DNA from: Paraburkholderia sp. Tr-20389
GTDB lineage: Bacteria > Pseudomonadota > Gammaproteobacteria > Burkholderiales > Burkholderiaceae
Assembly (NCBI RefSeq): GCF_017104565.1
Contig: NZ_JAAGPD010000013.1
Coordinates: 1 to 64,000 of the forward strand
Length of the DNA stretch: 64,000 nt
Direction of reading: 5' to 3'
Within the stretch, counting starts at the first letter, position 1. The number at the start of each line of letters is the position of its first letter. Made by a program: the position numbers and the translations under genes. The notes beneath the pieces are model-generated. The model was not told the origin of the DNA. It saw nothing but the letters and a program-made list of their open reading frames with translations, and ran no database searches. Positions 42,650 to 52,226 of this stretch are shown one piece after another.

Positions 42650-44521
42650 TCAGCCTTCGATGATTGGAATTCGGCCCTGATACACGGCACCGCCAGAGAT
42701 ACGCATGAAATATTGCAAATTCGGCAACTTGAGAATAATTGGCATCGGGATCAATGGCACTTTCTCCAGTTGCAGGGTGCGCGACTGTGACCCGCTGAAC
42801 TCCATCGCATGCGCCTCGGTCGAGGTGTTCGTGCTGTTCGAGATGTTGACCACCCGAATCGCTGTCTCCCCCACCTTGTCCGAAAACCACTTGGCGGTAT
42901 CGCTATCTTCCAATCTTAAAATTATCTGGTTGTTCAGATTCCCCAAAACCTGCAGCATTTTCGCCGCGTTTCCGAGTTTTGCTTCGAGGTCAGCCCGAGC
43001 CTGAAATGCGACGAACGCCTTGAAGCCCGCACCGCGACCCTTGTTCAGAATCTGGATCACCTGTTCGTTGATCGCCTCCGCAATCTCGTCGATGATCAGA
43101 ACGACGTCAGGCTTCTCGGCATAGAAGTTGTAGATCGAACCGCAGACGGCCGCCACATCCGATAGTGCCATTGACGCGATCGCTTTCTGAACGATGTTAT
43201 TCGACAGCGAGTCAAGGCCCATGTAGAGGACGGCCTTCTGCTTGATGATCTTGTCGATGTCCCAGATCTCTCGGTCGTCGTCAAAGTCATCGGCCTTGGG
43301 GGCCAGCATCAGGCCGGTTTCGCCAGTTGCGAGCATCTGCAGCAGCGGCAGTGCGGATGCGATGATCCGCATGTAGTGCTCGCGGTCATGCGTATGGGTT
43401 GCGATCAGACCGTCGATAGTTTCATGCCCGCGATCGTTGGCCGCAAACTGATCGTTGTACAGTTTTGCCATCCCGTCGACCAGCGACACGTCGTTCTTGC
43501 GTACCGAGTCTTTGACCGTCTGCGCGACCGTCAACTCTTCCCAGTTCGACAGCCCGTTTTCAACGAAGAAGCGACGCAGGCAGCGGTCCAGCAGCGTGCC
43601 GATGCCCGACTGCGCATACTTGAGGATCGAGCGCAGATTCGGCTTGTCGCCAACGTACAGCTCCCCTTTGACGGCGCGGTCGATAAAGAGGAACGCGAAG
43701 TCGCGAAATGGCCCCTCCTCCATCAGCTGCGCGATGCGCGACGGGATTTCCGATGGCTGCGACCAGTTTTCCAGCGGGTTGAGCCGGATCGACTCATGCG
43801 GCTTGGCCTGATTGAAGTACAGGAATTTTCGGCCGGCGCGCGCACATTCCTTTTCGACCCGGTTCTTCCAGTCATCGTCGTTCTTCGGATCAACAATGAT
43901 CAACACGTCTTTCGGGTTATGAATGACCTGCGTCGAGATGACCTCATACGTGCGCGTCTTGCCTGAGCCCGTTGTGCCGCCCACGAGCGTATGCCCGCCC
44001 ATTGCCTTGTAGTGGAACGGCACGCGGACCTTCTTCGGTTCCATGCCGTGAATCCACGATGCGCCTTGCGGCATCCGGTCGCGAACGCTGTCACGCGGCG
44101 CGAAGATGCGCTCGATACGCGCCTCGACTTTCCGCCCCGCCTCCGTCTTGTTCAACCACTTCGGCAAGGACGGGATATCGGTCACGGGCATGCGCAGGAT
44201 GTCGTGAGCGATCTGCGTGTGCTTCTGCGTCCACTCGAAGCCGGTGCCGAGATACATTGAATCCTCGCGTGCGCGCATCTGGCGCTGCGTTTCGAGCAGT
44301 TTCGCGATGATGATCTTGCTCAGCCACTTCGTCGAAATGGCCATGCGGAAGCTCAGTGCGCGCCAGACCTGTATCCCCCGGATGACCAGCATGACGAAAG
44401 CCGCGAGGGCGAAAGCCCAGCCATACGGCATCCCGGACACGAGAATGCCGACGATCGCTACAGGCCATATAAGCAGCGGCCGGAATTCGTAGATCGGGCG
44501 GAAATGATTGATGTAGCTCAT
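42650..44521 (-). CDS. traD: type IV coupling protein (TraD/VirD4 class)
   Basis: 623 residues. Two N-terminal membrane helices (about 15-35 and 36-50), Walker A GGTTGSGKT near residue 185 and Walker B VVLIIDEIAE near residue 455. It pumps the relaxase-DNA complex into the secretion channel. N-terminus and length resemble TraD proteins of integrative conjugative elements. It overlaps the TraI-like gene by 4 bases. Confidence 0.88.
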   Translation of the reverse strand: MSYINHFRPIYEFRPLLIWPVAIVGILVSGMPYGWAFALAAFVMLVIRGIQVWRALSFRMAISTKWLSKIIIAKLLETQRQMRAREDSMYLGTGFEWTQKHTQIAHDILRMPVTDIPSLPKWLNKTEAGRKVEARIERIFAPRDSVRDRMPQGASWIHGMEPKKVRVPFHYKAMGGHTLVGGTTGSGKTRTYEVISTQVIHNPKDVLIIVDPKNDDDWKNRVEKECARAGRKFLYFNQAKPHESIRLNPLENWSQPSEIPSRIAQLMEEGPFRDFAFLFIDRAVKGELYVGDKPNLRSILKYAQSGIGTLLDRCLRRFFVENGLSNWEELTVAQTVKDSVRKNDVSLVDGMAKLYNDQFAANDRGHETIDGLIATHTHDREHYMRIIASALPLLQMLATGETGLMLAPKADDFDDDREIWDIDKIIKQKAVLYMGLDSLSNNIVQKAIASMALSDVAAVCGSIYNFYAEKPDVVLIIDEIAEAINEQVIQILNKGRGAGFKAFVAFQARADLEAKLGNAAKMLQVLGNLNNQIILRLEDSDTAKWFSDKVGETAIRVVNISNSTNTSTEAHAMEFSGSQSRTLQLEKVPLIPMPIILKLPNLQYFMRISGGAVYQGRIPIIEG

Positions 44522-45891
44522 GCGGCGGGACGCTCCATGATTAGACGACCAGCTCGTTCGACGATGCAGATGTCGTTGCCCGATGCGCGCAGGAGGAGCG
44601 CGCGTTTGCGCAACTGTTCGACGAGCGTGTCGCTGGTCATCCCATATGCGCCGACCAGGCGCTTCTGCACCGTCAGGCCCTTATCTTCCCAACTAACTTT
44701 CGCTTTGCCCGAGGCGACGTCATCCGCGAGCGCGCGGAAGAACTCGCGCATCATGGCTGAGCCAGGACCGAGTATCTCGTTCAGTTCTTCGTCCGTCGGG
44801 CCGGTCCGCGGACCTTTCGGTGCCGTCGGTGATGTCTTCATCTGTGACGGGTCGATGGCAGCAGGGTTTGGCGCATCCATGGCCGTTGGTGAGCCTGCCG
44901 TCGCGGCGGCCGGCTGCGCCTCGCTCCGTTGGAGCGCGTCGAGCAGCGACTGCGAAAGCTGCGGTGCGCCCGGTGCTGCCGGAGATGTTGTAGCAACCGA
45001 CCCGGATGGCGAGACGTCTGTGGAAGGCCCTGGCGCCGTGGCGGGCGCGGGCTCCGGAGATTGAGGAGTCGCGGCCTGCGGCGTCGCCTGAGAAGTCGCC
45101 GTAGCGGGACTGGCAGCTGCTGCGACGGGTGCTACCTGCTGAGGCTGCAGTTCGAGGGCGACGTGGACTGCCGACGGCACGTCAAATTTGACGGGCGCAA
45201 ACAGCCCACGTTGCGCCTTGCGCTCAAAATCAACTGCCACGTCCATCGCCTGACGCACGACCTTGTGAACGAGCGCCTCGAAACCCTGCGGACTCCTGTC
45301 GGGATTGATCGCCCCAAACAGGTCTGACAGCACAGCGTTGTCGAGACCGGAAAGCAGCTCAGGCGCGATCACCGTCCGCGCAAACATCGCCGTGCGCATC
45401 CGCTCGCCCTTGAGCGGCACGGCGCGACGCTGGACGAAATATTCGCGGTCGCCGACCCACTCTCCAAACGCCCCGTGCGCGGCAGGATTCCACTGGGCAT
45501 TGTCCGACGCGCGCACGAACTCGAAGTGCCTGCACGGTTCGTCGAGCAGCGAGCACACAGCGGCCAGAAAAACCGCGTAAATGTACTGCGGTTCAAGCCG
45601 GCGGCGCTTCTCCGAAGTCATGTCGGCAGCAAACTTCTGCCCACCCGCGAGCCGCATGGCGTAGAAAGTCGCTTCGATGGTTGCGCGGAACGCACCACCC
45701 GGCTCAGCATGCAACTCAGGCGTGAGCGGCATCGACGAAAACCAGGCGGCGCACCGGCGCAGGACGGACAGCCACTTCCTCTCGAATTCCGCCTCGGTGC
45801 TCTCGTTGGCACACTGCCGCACAAGCTCCAAACGCTTCTTGTGTGTCTCCAAAAGTTCGGGACCCGCGATCGGGCGATGGGCGGCGGTCAT
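44518..45891 (-). CDS. traI: TraI-like MOBH relaxase-family protein
   Basis: 457 residues. The N-terminal domain PELLETHKKRLELVRQ...LHAEPGGAFRATIEATFYAMRLAGG...KRRRLEPQYIYAVFLAAVCSLLDEPCRHF matches the TraI_2 domain pattern of MOBH relaxases. A Pro/Ala/Gln linker (about 245-350) leads to a C-terminal winged-helix-like domain (GPTDEELNEILGPG...). The metal-binding His/Asp residues of the HD-type site are not all evident. If active, it nicks oriT. Position beside traD supports the call. Confidence 0.7.
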   Translation of the reverse strand: MTAAHRPIAGPELLETHKKRLELVRQCANESTEAEFERKWLSVLRRCAAWFSSMPLTPELHAEPGGAFRATIEATFYAMRLAGGQKFAADMTSEKRRRLEPQYIYAVFLAAVCSLLDEPCRHFEFVRASDNAQWNPAAHGAFGEWVGDREYFVQRRAVPLKGERMRTAMFARTVIAPELLSGLDNAVLSDLFGAINPDRSPQGFEALVHKVVRQAMDVAVDFERKAQRGLFAPVKFDVPSAVHVALELQPQQVAPVAAAASPATATSQATPQAATPQSPEPAPATAPGPSTDVSPSGSVATTSPAAPGAPQLSQSLLDALQRSEAQPAAATAGSPTAMDAPNPAAIDPSQMKTSPTAPKGPRTGPTDEELNEILGPGSAMMREFFRALADDVASGKAKVSWEDKGLTVQKRLVGAYGMTSDTLVEQLRKRALLLRASGNDICIVERAGRLIMERPAA

Positions 45892-46898
45892 GGGATGAAA
45901 CTCTTTGCCAGTTTGAGCGCACCCGTTCCGGTTGCTCCTGCACCGCTGCCGAACATCCCCGCCAGCTTCGGAATCTCGAAGGCCAGCAACAGGACGAACA
46001 CTGCCAGGTCAAACGCGTAAGCGCCCGTCACCGTGGCGCCACTCGCAGGTGTAGCTTTGCTAACGGCATTCGCGATGTTGGCGCCTACCAGCTTCACGAG
46101 TACGGCAACCATGACGACATACATGCCCGAATGAATCATCCAGTCGAGCCATCTCATAAAGTAGTTGCGCGTGTAGCTGGAAAAACCCAACGAGATTGCG
46201 ATCGGCCCGAGAACGATACCCACTGCCGCCTGAATCTGCCCCACCGCACTGAAATACGCGAAGACGATGGAAGCGATCAGGATCACGATAAACGCGAGGA
46301 GCAACCCAATCGCGTCGACCATCGTCCCTGTGATGTCCGTCAGGAGCTTGATGCTCAGAACGCGGTTCTTCAGGGCGTCGTACATGGTCCCGGCGAGTGT
46401 CGCAAGCTGCGTGGAAATGCTGTTATCGGCGCCGCCCGATATGTGCGACGCGAGTTGATCGAACCACGTCCAGAATCCCGTCGCAGAAGTCGAATAACCG
46501 AGGTACAGCGCGACGAAGATGCCGAGCACCGCCACCTCCTCGAATAGGTTCACCCATGCCGCGACGGGATGATGCGTACCCGAGAAGCGAATGCCGACCA
46601 GCACGAGTGAGATGACGCCCAGGCCCCATGCGAACTTGTTTGCTTCCGTCATCACATTAGCACTGGCGTCGACAGCTGCCGGAATCAGGTTACCGATCAG
46701 CGACGTGATCTGATTGATCGCGTCCGTAGAGCCTTTCGTAAAATCGCCGTTCTGGCTCGTCAAAGGCTGTGCGGTAGTCGTCCCGGTGGTGCCCGTTGTA
46801 TCTGCAAACGCTGTGGACGACACGAACGCTGGCAGAAGAGCGCAAAGCACGAAGACCAGCCTACGCGATACACGCATTAAGAACATGCTCATGCTCAT
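45888..46898 (-). CDS. VirB6/TrbL-like inner-membrane channel protein
   Basis: 336 residues. A signal-like N-terminus (MFLMRVSRRLVFVLCALLPAFVSS) and about six membrane helices, including IGLLLAFIVILIASIVFAYF. The C-terminus is Gly-rich. Gene order after the VirB5-like gene and the topology fit VirB6/TrbL. Overlaps both neighbours by 4 bases. Confidence 0.8.
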   Translation of the reverse strand: MSMSMFLMRVSRRLVFVLCALLPAFVSSTAFADTTGTTGTTTAQPLTSQNGDFTKGSTDAINQITSLIGNLIPAAVDASANVMTEANKFAWGLGVISLVLVGIRFSGTHHPVAAWVNLFEEVAVLGIFVALYLGYSTSATGFWTWFDQLASHISGGADNSISTQLATLAGTMYDALKNRVLSIKLLTDITGTMVDAIGLLLAFIVILIASIVFAYFSAVGQIQAAVGIVLGPIAISLGFSSYTRNYFMRWLDWMIHSGMYVVMVAVLVKLVGANIANAVSKATPASGATVTGAYAFDLAVFVLLLAFEIPKLAGMFGSGAGATGTGALKLAKSFIP

Positions 46899-47659
46899 TG
46901 GCCGAGAACCTTGGACGTGCCGATCGTGGCGTTGTAGGTAGCGCGTTGTTGATCCAGTTGGGTCTGCAACGCCGCCTTCGCCGTGTTGCTTGCCTGATCG
47001 TCCGCCGTCTTCTGGGCCTGCACGACGCTATCAGCCTGTTGCTTCGTCGCCATCATCTGCAGCATGTCGCTGTTCTGGCTTGCGACGATATCCAGCATGT
47101 GTGTCGTGAGTTGAGCCGTCGCTTCAGCCGTCGGCGACATGTTCAGCTGGTCCTGGATCTCCTGACGGCGCTTGGCGAGCACGCTCACGTGCGAAATGAC
47201 GTCATTGCCCTGCTGGAAAAGCTGCTTTGCCGTCTGGTCGTTGTTGCTGATGAGGGTCGCCTGATCATTGAACCACTGCGTCGTGGACTTGCCCGACTGC
47301 GTAATCAGGGCCTGCACTTTGGTCGCGTACTGTGCGTTCGATTGCAGGCCACCATACAGCGCCTTCATCGTGTCCGTGTACTTGTTCAGCGTGTCGATAT
47401 CGCCGGAGATGGTGCTAGCCTGCGCCGCCATCGCGGCCGGATTCAGATTGGCCGCCTGTTTAAGCTGGTTCAGCATCATCTGATACTGGTACGTGAGGTT
47501 CGTATCCTGATAGACCTCTCCTTTGACCGCGCCCATTGCCGTCAGCGTGTTCTGAATGAAATTGGTCGGATCGAAGACGGGTAACGTCGCATCGCTTTGC
47601 TGGACGAAGCCGAAAGTCACCGTAGCAACTGCCACGACGGTTCTTAGCAATTTTTTCAT
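46895..47659 (-). CDS. VirB5/TrbJ-like pilus-tip protein
   Basis: 254 residues with a signal peptide (MKKLLRTVVAVATVTFGFVQQSDA). LPVFDPTNFIQNTLTAM is the TrbJ opening motif, followed by long Gln-rich amphipathic helices (residues 60-250). Periplasmic, minor pilus component. Located between VirB4- and VirB6-like genes as usual. Confidence 0.82.
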   Translation of the reverse strand: MKKLLRTVVAVATVTFGFVQQSDATLPVFDPTNFIQNTLTAMGAVKGEVYQDTNLTYQYQMMLNQLKQAANLNPAAMAAQASTISGDIDTLNKYTDTMKALYGGLQSNAQYATKVQALITQSGKSTTQWFNDQATLISNNDQTAKQLFQQGNDVISHVSVLAKRRQEIQDQLNMSPTAEATAQLTTHMLDIVASQNSDMLQMMATKQQADSVVQAQKTADDQASNTAKAALQTQLDQQRATYNATIGTSKVLGQ

Positions 47660-47699
47660 GGTGAGAAGTTCCAGGAGTAGGAGTTAGCGGATCGACGGG

Positions 47700-50162
47700 C
47701 TACGCGTTCGCAGTCACGTCGCGCACGTATGCGTCCTGCCAGTTGTCGACGCCCGACTTGATATGCTTGTCGAGCAGCGCCTGCGCACGGCCGTCTGAGC
47801 GGAGGTACGCCAGCGCCTCTTTCGTGAAGGCGGCCTGCAACATGCGGGTCTGCGTGGATGTCACCCACAGGTAGTCACGGTTCGGTACCGCCTCGGCGAT
47901 CATCTTGATCTGGTGCTGGGTCAGGCCAAAGATGTCGCGATACAGCGCCTGGTTGTTGATCGCGTCGCTGTTGGGCAGATAGATGATGTTCGGTATGTTC
48001 TCTTTGAGAATTTCGAAGTCCGGTACGCGCGCAAGCTGCCCGAGCGACTGCGTTGCCATCAGCAGGGCCGCGTTCAGCTTCCGGATCGTCACAGCCCAGA
48101 TTTCCAGGCGCGCATAGAACTTCGGGTAAGTAAAGAAGAACCCGGCCTCCTCGATCTCGATCACGGTATAGCGCTTGCCATCCAGAATCTGCGCGATCCG
48201 GTAGAAGGCATAGTCCATGAATAGCGCGGCGGCAACCGGGAAATTCTGGAACAGGTCGCCCATTTCGATCGACAGGTCATCGGAGAGGGAGAAGCCGTCC
48301 TCGACGTGATCGAAGAAGTGACCGTTCTTTTGCCCCTCTGTCCATAGGACCAGACGTTCGCGAAGTTCCTGGGGCAGCAGATTCGTCAGCCTGGACAGCC
48401 GCCACATCTCTGGCGGAAAGCCGCGTGCGAGCGTGCGGATGCGGTCGTAGATCGTGGCTTCATCCTCCGGCGCGCAGGTGTAGTCATCGCCTTCAATAAC
48501 AAGCGTCACCCACTCGGCCACGTACGACCAGTGCTTGCTGTCGCCGATAAGCGAGAGCGGGTTAACCGAGGTCGCGGCCTCGAACCGGCCTGTCGCGTCG
48601 ATGAAACGGCCGCCGCCGAGCAGCGTCGGAATGCGCGTCGAGCGGTCCTTGTCGAAACGGATACGGCGGGCGTCGTGTCGCCCCGTCTGCGACATCAGGA
48701 AATTGAGAATCACGGACTTGCCCGCGCCGATCGGTCCCACAACGAGCGTGTGCGCCTTGCCGCCCGGATGGTGCAGATCGACGTTTTGAAGCGTCTTGTG
48801 CCGCGTCGGCAAACAGGTGAGCGGGCCGATGCGCTTGCCCGACTGCTGGCTCAACCACTCATTGACAGTCGAGCCCTCGCCTACGCTGCAGATGGGCGCG
48901 ATATCCGAGACTGCCGGCGTCTCGACAAACTGCAGGCGCTTCTGCTGATCCCAGCGTCCAGGCAACGTCGACGCCCACGCGGCGAACAGGTTGTCCTTTT
49001 CCGGAAGCACACCGAATCCGGCGTTACCGATGACCCCGACGACCTGTCTGGTTGCGTCCTCGCATTCTTTCTCCGTGCTGCCATACACGATCACTGAGAT
49101 ATTCGCGAAGCCGTACTGTTGACCCTCGGCATCGAGTTTCGCGAGGGCATCGCTGGCTTCCTTCGCCAGCATCTCGCGACCCTCATCGTTTTTCTGCTCT
49201 TCCTTCGTTGCCCATTGCTTGATGATGGCAACGGGATTGAACGCTGCGACCTTGTAGAAGCCGCGAATCTTCTTGATGTAGCTGCTCGCGCGCGAGGTGT
49301 CGAGGAACCGGAACATGACGCATACATCCAGTTCCGCGTCGACCTGCGACAGCACATCAAGCGCGGCTTCCCTGAAACCGTTCCACTCCTTGACACCTAG
49401 AATGCGCGCGTACACCTTTCCATGCGCCGACTCGAACATGAGTTGTTCGGAACCGATCGTCACGATCGTTTCGGTCAGATGCGTGTCGAGCATCGTGACG
49501 GGATACCGGATGCGGCGCTTCGGCGTGCTCGGATTCGCGCGCTGATGGAGGAACGAGAGCGCATTCTGCAACTGCAGGCGCTTCATCTTCAGGCGCGTCA
49601 CACCGCCCACGAAGCTGTCGATGACCGCCTCGAACCGCTTGATCTCGTTCTGCAGTTTGGTCAGATCAAACACGAACGCGCTACGCGCGAGAATAAGATC
49701 CTTCCCCGCCTCGAACATCGCCGCGAACACGTTTTTGCCACCGACCGACATGTGATAGCCGATCTTGTCGAAGATTCGCGACAGCCCCGTTTCCGGCGTG
49801 AACGCCAGCGCCATTGAATGCGAATTGCGAAAGAACTTGCCGCTGCCGATATTGGCCTGATTGATGGCGTCCACCTGCGCGTCCGCTTCCGATGCGAAGT
49901 CGCCGTCGATCCCGCCTTTCACGCGGCGATGCGATACCCGCCACCATGCCGTAACGCGATGATCGAAGTTCTTGCATGCGTGGTCGAGGTTGTCCCGCGC
50001 GGCGGTGATGTCCGCAGGATTGGGCGTGTCGGCGTCGATCCCCTCAAACTCGAATAGGGTGACCAGCGATCCGTCCTTGTCGAGCACGAGTTCGGGCGTG
50101 ACGAGCGTCATCCATGGGGCGATTTCCTGAACCGCGCGCTTGGTGAACGACATTTTCAGCAT
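47700..50162 (-). CDS. VirB4/TrbE ATPase
   Basis: 820 residues, the family length. Walker A VVGPIGAGKSV near residue 465 and Walker B VIEIEEAGFFF near 660. It energises pilus assembly and substrate transfer at the inner membrane. The N-terminal CagE/TrbE domain starts MLKMSFTKRAVQEIAPW. The ATG at 50162 and a second three codons on are both possible. Overlaps the VirB3-like gene by 7 bases. Confidence 0.92.
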   Translation of the reverse strand: MLKMSFTKRAVQEIAPWMTLVTPELVLDKDGSLVTLFEFEGIDADTPNPADITAARDNLDHACKNFDHRVTAWWRVSHRRVKGGIDGDFASEADAQVDAINQANIGSGKFFRNSHSMALAFTPETGLSRIFDKIGYHMSVGGKNVFAAMFEAGKDLILARSAFVFDLTKLQNEIKRFEAVIDSFVGGVTRLKMKRLQLQNALSFLHQRANPSTPKRRIRYPVTMLDTHLTETIVTIGSEQLMFESAHGKVYARILGVKEWNGFREAALDVLSQVDAELDVCVMFRFLDTSRASSYIKKIRGFYKVAAFNPVAIIKQWATKEEQKNDEGREMLAKEASDALAKLDAEGQQYGFANISVIVYGSTEKECEDATRQVVGVIGNAGFGVLPEKDNLFAAWASTLPGRWDQQKRLQFVETPAVSDIAPICSVGEGSTVNEWLSQQSGKRIGPLTCLPTRHKTLQNVDLHHPGGKAHTLVVGPIGAGKSVILNFLMSQTGRHDARRIRFDKDRSTRIPTLLGGGRFIDATGRFEAATSVNPLSLIGDSKHWSYVAEWVTLVIEGDDYTCAPEDEATIYDRIRTLARGFPPEMWRLSRLTNLLPQELRERLVLWTEGQKNGHFFDHVEDGFSLSDDLSIEMGDLFQNFPVAAALFMDYAFYRIAQILDGKRYTVIEIEEAGFFFTYPKFYARLEIWAVTIRKLNAALLMATQSLGQLARVPDFEILKENIPNIIYLPNSDAINNQALYRDIFGLTQHQIKMIAEAVPNRDYLWVTSTQTRMLQAAFTKEALAYLRSDGRAQALLDKHIKSGVDNWQDAYVRDVTANA

Positions 50163-50464
50163 GGAAGATCCTGATCGAAGCCATATGGGCGCTTGAACCG
50201 TGCACTGAATTTCCCGTGAGGCTCGGGCTCATACACGTCGGGATAGCGGTTATAGACGAGCATCACAAGGCGCCACCACGGATCTTTCGAGCTACGCCAG
50301 CGCAGATAGAAATGCGCGAGGACACCCAGCACGAGGAAGGACGGTGTCCAGCTCGTATAGGTGAGCAACGCGGTAATCGTGCCGTTCAGGATCGCGAGCA
50401 TGCGGTCCGCGCCGCCCATCTGGCGGGGCAGCGAGAGTCCGCGGCTGACCTTGTGTTGGCGCAT
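50156..50464 (-). CDS. VirB3/TrbD-like protein
   Basis: 102 residues from ATG 50464. Opening HKVSRGLSLPRQMGGADRML followed by one or two membrane helices (LNGTITALLTYT...FLVLGVLAHFYL) and a cytosolic tail, the usual TrbD layout. It starts just before the end of the pilin gene and overlaps virB4. Confidence 0.8.
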   Translation of the reverse strand: MRQHKVSRGLSLPRQMGGADRMLAILNGTITALLTYTSWTPSFLVLGVLAHFYLRWRSSKDPWWRLVMLVYNRYPDVYEPEPHGKFSARFKRPYGFDQDLPC

Positions 50465-50465
50465 A

Positions 50466-50819
50466 TCAGCAGGCGACGGCCATGTGGAAGTGATCGCGCA
50501 TGATCGGCACAGCAACGGATGCGATACCTAGACCGATCAGCACCACAGAGAACGTCTTTGCGATGTTGCTTTCCGAGTTCGCGACGGCGACGCCGCCCAG
50601 CGTGATCAGCACGATACCGATGCCGTACAGGTACGGGCCGCTGATGAGGTTGCTGATCGTGCAGATGATGTCGGTCAGACCGGTCAGCGACGAGTAGTCG
50701 CCCGCTGCCATCGCCGCTGCCGATGCCACGCTCAGCAGCGCGCCGACAATCATCGGCTTGCCCGGTCGCAGCTTCTTCGCCACCGCGGCAGCCGTACTGA
50801 AAAACCTTCCTTGCTTCAT
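50466..50819 (-). CDS. VirB2/TrbC-like pilin
   Basis: 117 residues. A long signal (to ASAAAMAAG, about residue 39), then two hydrophobic helices (LYGIGIVLITLGGVAVAN; FSVVLIGLGIASVAVPIM) separated by a short polar loop. GGGAG lies 9 bases ahead of ATG 50819. The upstream part of the open frame overlaps the virB11 end and is not coding. Confidence 0.85.
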   Translation of the reverse strand: MKQGRFFSTAAAVAKKLRPGKPMIVGALLSVASAAAMAAGDYSSLTGLTDIICTISNLISGPYLYGIGIVLITLGGVAVANSESNIAKTFSVVLIGLGIASVAVPIMRDHFHMAVAC

Positions 50820-50833
50820 TTTTGATGCTCCCG

Positions 50834-51883
50834 TTAAAAAACCCGTCGTAGGTCGTAGTCGTTGTTGCGAAAGCCCCGGATTTCGAGGATTTCGGATATG
50901 TGGCGCATTTCCCCCGTTCGTTTGAAATGCACCACGTAGTTGAAGCAGTCGGCGATGTTCTTGCGCATATCGCCCAGTTCCCACCGCGATCCAGAAGGGA
51001 TGCCGAGCATGGCGAGACTTTCGAGACGGCTGAGCGCCGTGCGCGCGTTGTTCGCGTGGAGGGAAGCAAGGCCACCGTCGTGGCCCGTGTTGAGCGCCTG
51101 CAGCAGGTCATAGCCCTCGCCGCCGCGTACTTCGCCGACGATGATCCGGTCAGGACGGAAGCGCAGGCACAGCGCGACGAGAAGCTGCGTCGTGACGTTT
51201 GTATCCGCGTTTGACAGCAGGCGCACGCGGTTCGGCACCTGCACCTTCAACTCCATCGTGTCTTCGATGGTGATCACGCGCTGGTCCTGCGGGATCACAC
51301 CAACGAGCGCGTTGAGGAATGTCGTTTTACCCGCCGACGTGCCGCCGGCGACGAGGACATTTTTGCGTGACTGGATGAGCGCCTTGAGCGCGCGGGCGAG
51401 CGCTTCGTTTTCGATGCCCTCTTCAAAGTGGATAGCCTCTGCTTCGAGCGGGCGCGCGTTCGACCTCGCGAATGCGCCCACATGCACATAGTCGTCGAGG
51501 TCCATCTTCGACTCGCGGTGCTTCCGGATACTGAGCGCGTGACCGTCGATCGCGGTCGGATTCATCACCGCAGCGATACGCAGGTTCTTGTGACCGGCGT
51601 TGATGATGCCCTTGTCACTGCCCGCCCGCGCGGACTTGTCGACGGACGATGCCAGCGAGTGAATCGCCCCTTCCAGATGCTCTGGCCTCAGATCGATGTT
51701 CACACGCGACATGACGCCGCGATGTTCGATCCACACATTGCGATAGTCGTTGACCATGATTTCCGCAATGTCCGGTGCGTCAAAGTATTCCTTCAACGGC
51801 GCGAGCGCCTGGAAAAACATATCGACGGCACCCGCTTTGAGCGGCTGCAGCTTCAATACCGGGTTGTCGACAAGCTCGGACAT
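50834..51883 (-). CDS. VirB11/TrbB traffic ATPase
   Basis: 349 residues. Walker A VAGGTSAGKTT near residue 186, Asp box TIEDTMEL, Walker B-like RIIVGEVRGGEGYDLL and His box GHDGGLASLHANN. First gene of the leftward transfer operon (VirB11, B2, B3, B4, B5, B6, TraI, TraD, accessory). Hexameric inner-face ATPase. Confidence 0.92.
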   Translation of the reverse strand: MSELVDNPVLKLQPLKAGAVDMFFQALAPLKEYFDAPDIAEIMVNDYRNVWIEHRGVMSRVNIDLRPEHLEGAIHSLASSVDKSARAGSDKGIINAGHKNLRIAAVMNPTAIDGHALSIRKHRESKMDLDDYVHVGAFARSNARPLEAEAIHFEEGIENEALARALKALIQSRKNVLVAGGTSAGKTTFLNALVGVIPQDQRVITIEDTMELKVQVPNRVRLLSNADTNVTTQLLVALCLRFRPDRIIVGEVRGGEGYDLLQALNTGHDGGLASLHANNARTALSRLESLAMLGIPSGSRWELGDMRKNIADCFNYVVHFKRTGEMRHISEILEIRGFRNNDYDLRRVF

Positions 51884-52066
51884 GCGATGCTCTGATGGCG
51901 GTCTAACATGCGACTATTGTTCTGTCTGGCTTGCGCAGGCGGGCATCAAAAGGCTGGTGAAATTACGCGGCTTTCTCGCTTCGACCCCACCCCTGAATCC
52001 GTGAGCCTGTTGCCGACGACGAGAGAGGGCGCCAGCGAAATGTCTGGCCTCGACGGACTTCTTATT

Positions 52067-52122
52067 ACGCGTTAAAGCCACTCCCGCAGAAAGACCCACG
52101 AAATCGTGTAGCTTTCCGACCC
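52067..52122 (-). repeat. dispersed control repeat, copy 2
   Basis: Rightward strand reads ACGCGTTAAAGCCACTCCCG...GAAATCGTGTAGCTTTCCG, about 70 percent identical by eye to 41229-41283. Folds with CACGA/TCGTG inside GAAAG/CTTTC. Upstream of VirB11 by about 190 bases. Confidence 0.55.
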
Positions 52123-52163
52123 ACAGCCTAGGAAACACCCGAAAACCGCTAAACCAATGGACG

Positions 52164-52188
52164 AAAAAAAACCCGGCACATGGCCGGG
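52164..52188 (-). terminator. terminator of the MoxR-DUF3150-vWA operon
   Basis: Leftward: CCCGGCCATGTGCCGGG (6-bp stem), then TTTTTTTTCGTCC. It begins 38 bases past the stop at 52227. Confidence 0.85.
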
Positions 52189-52226
52189 CTTTGTCAGAGA
52201 GAAACGCTTTCGTCGGAAAACCGGGT

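Larger units (their letters stand above)
51884..52226. other. control region of the transfer operon
   Basis: No gene. Contains the second copy of the dispersed repeat (52067-52122), with GTAATAAG just beyond it on the leftward strand as a possible -10, and the terminator of the upstream vWA operon (52164-52188). It is the natural place for the transfer promoter; an oriT could also lie here, but I cannot see one. Confidence 0.5.
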
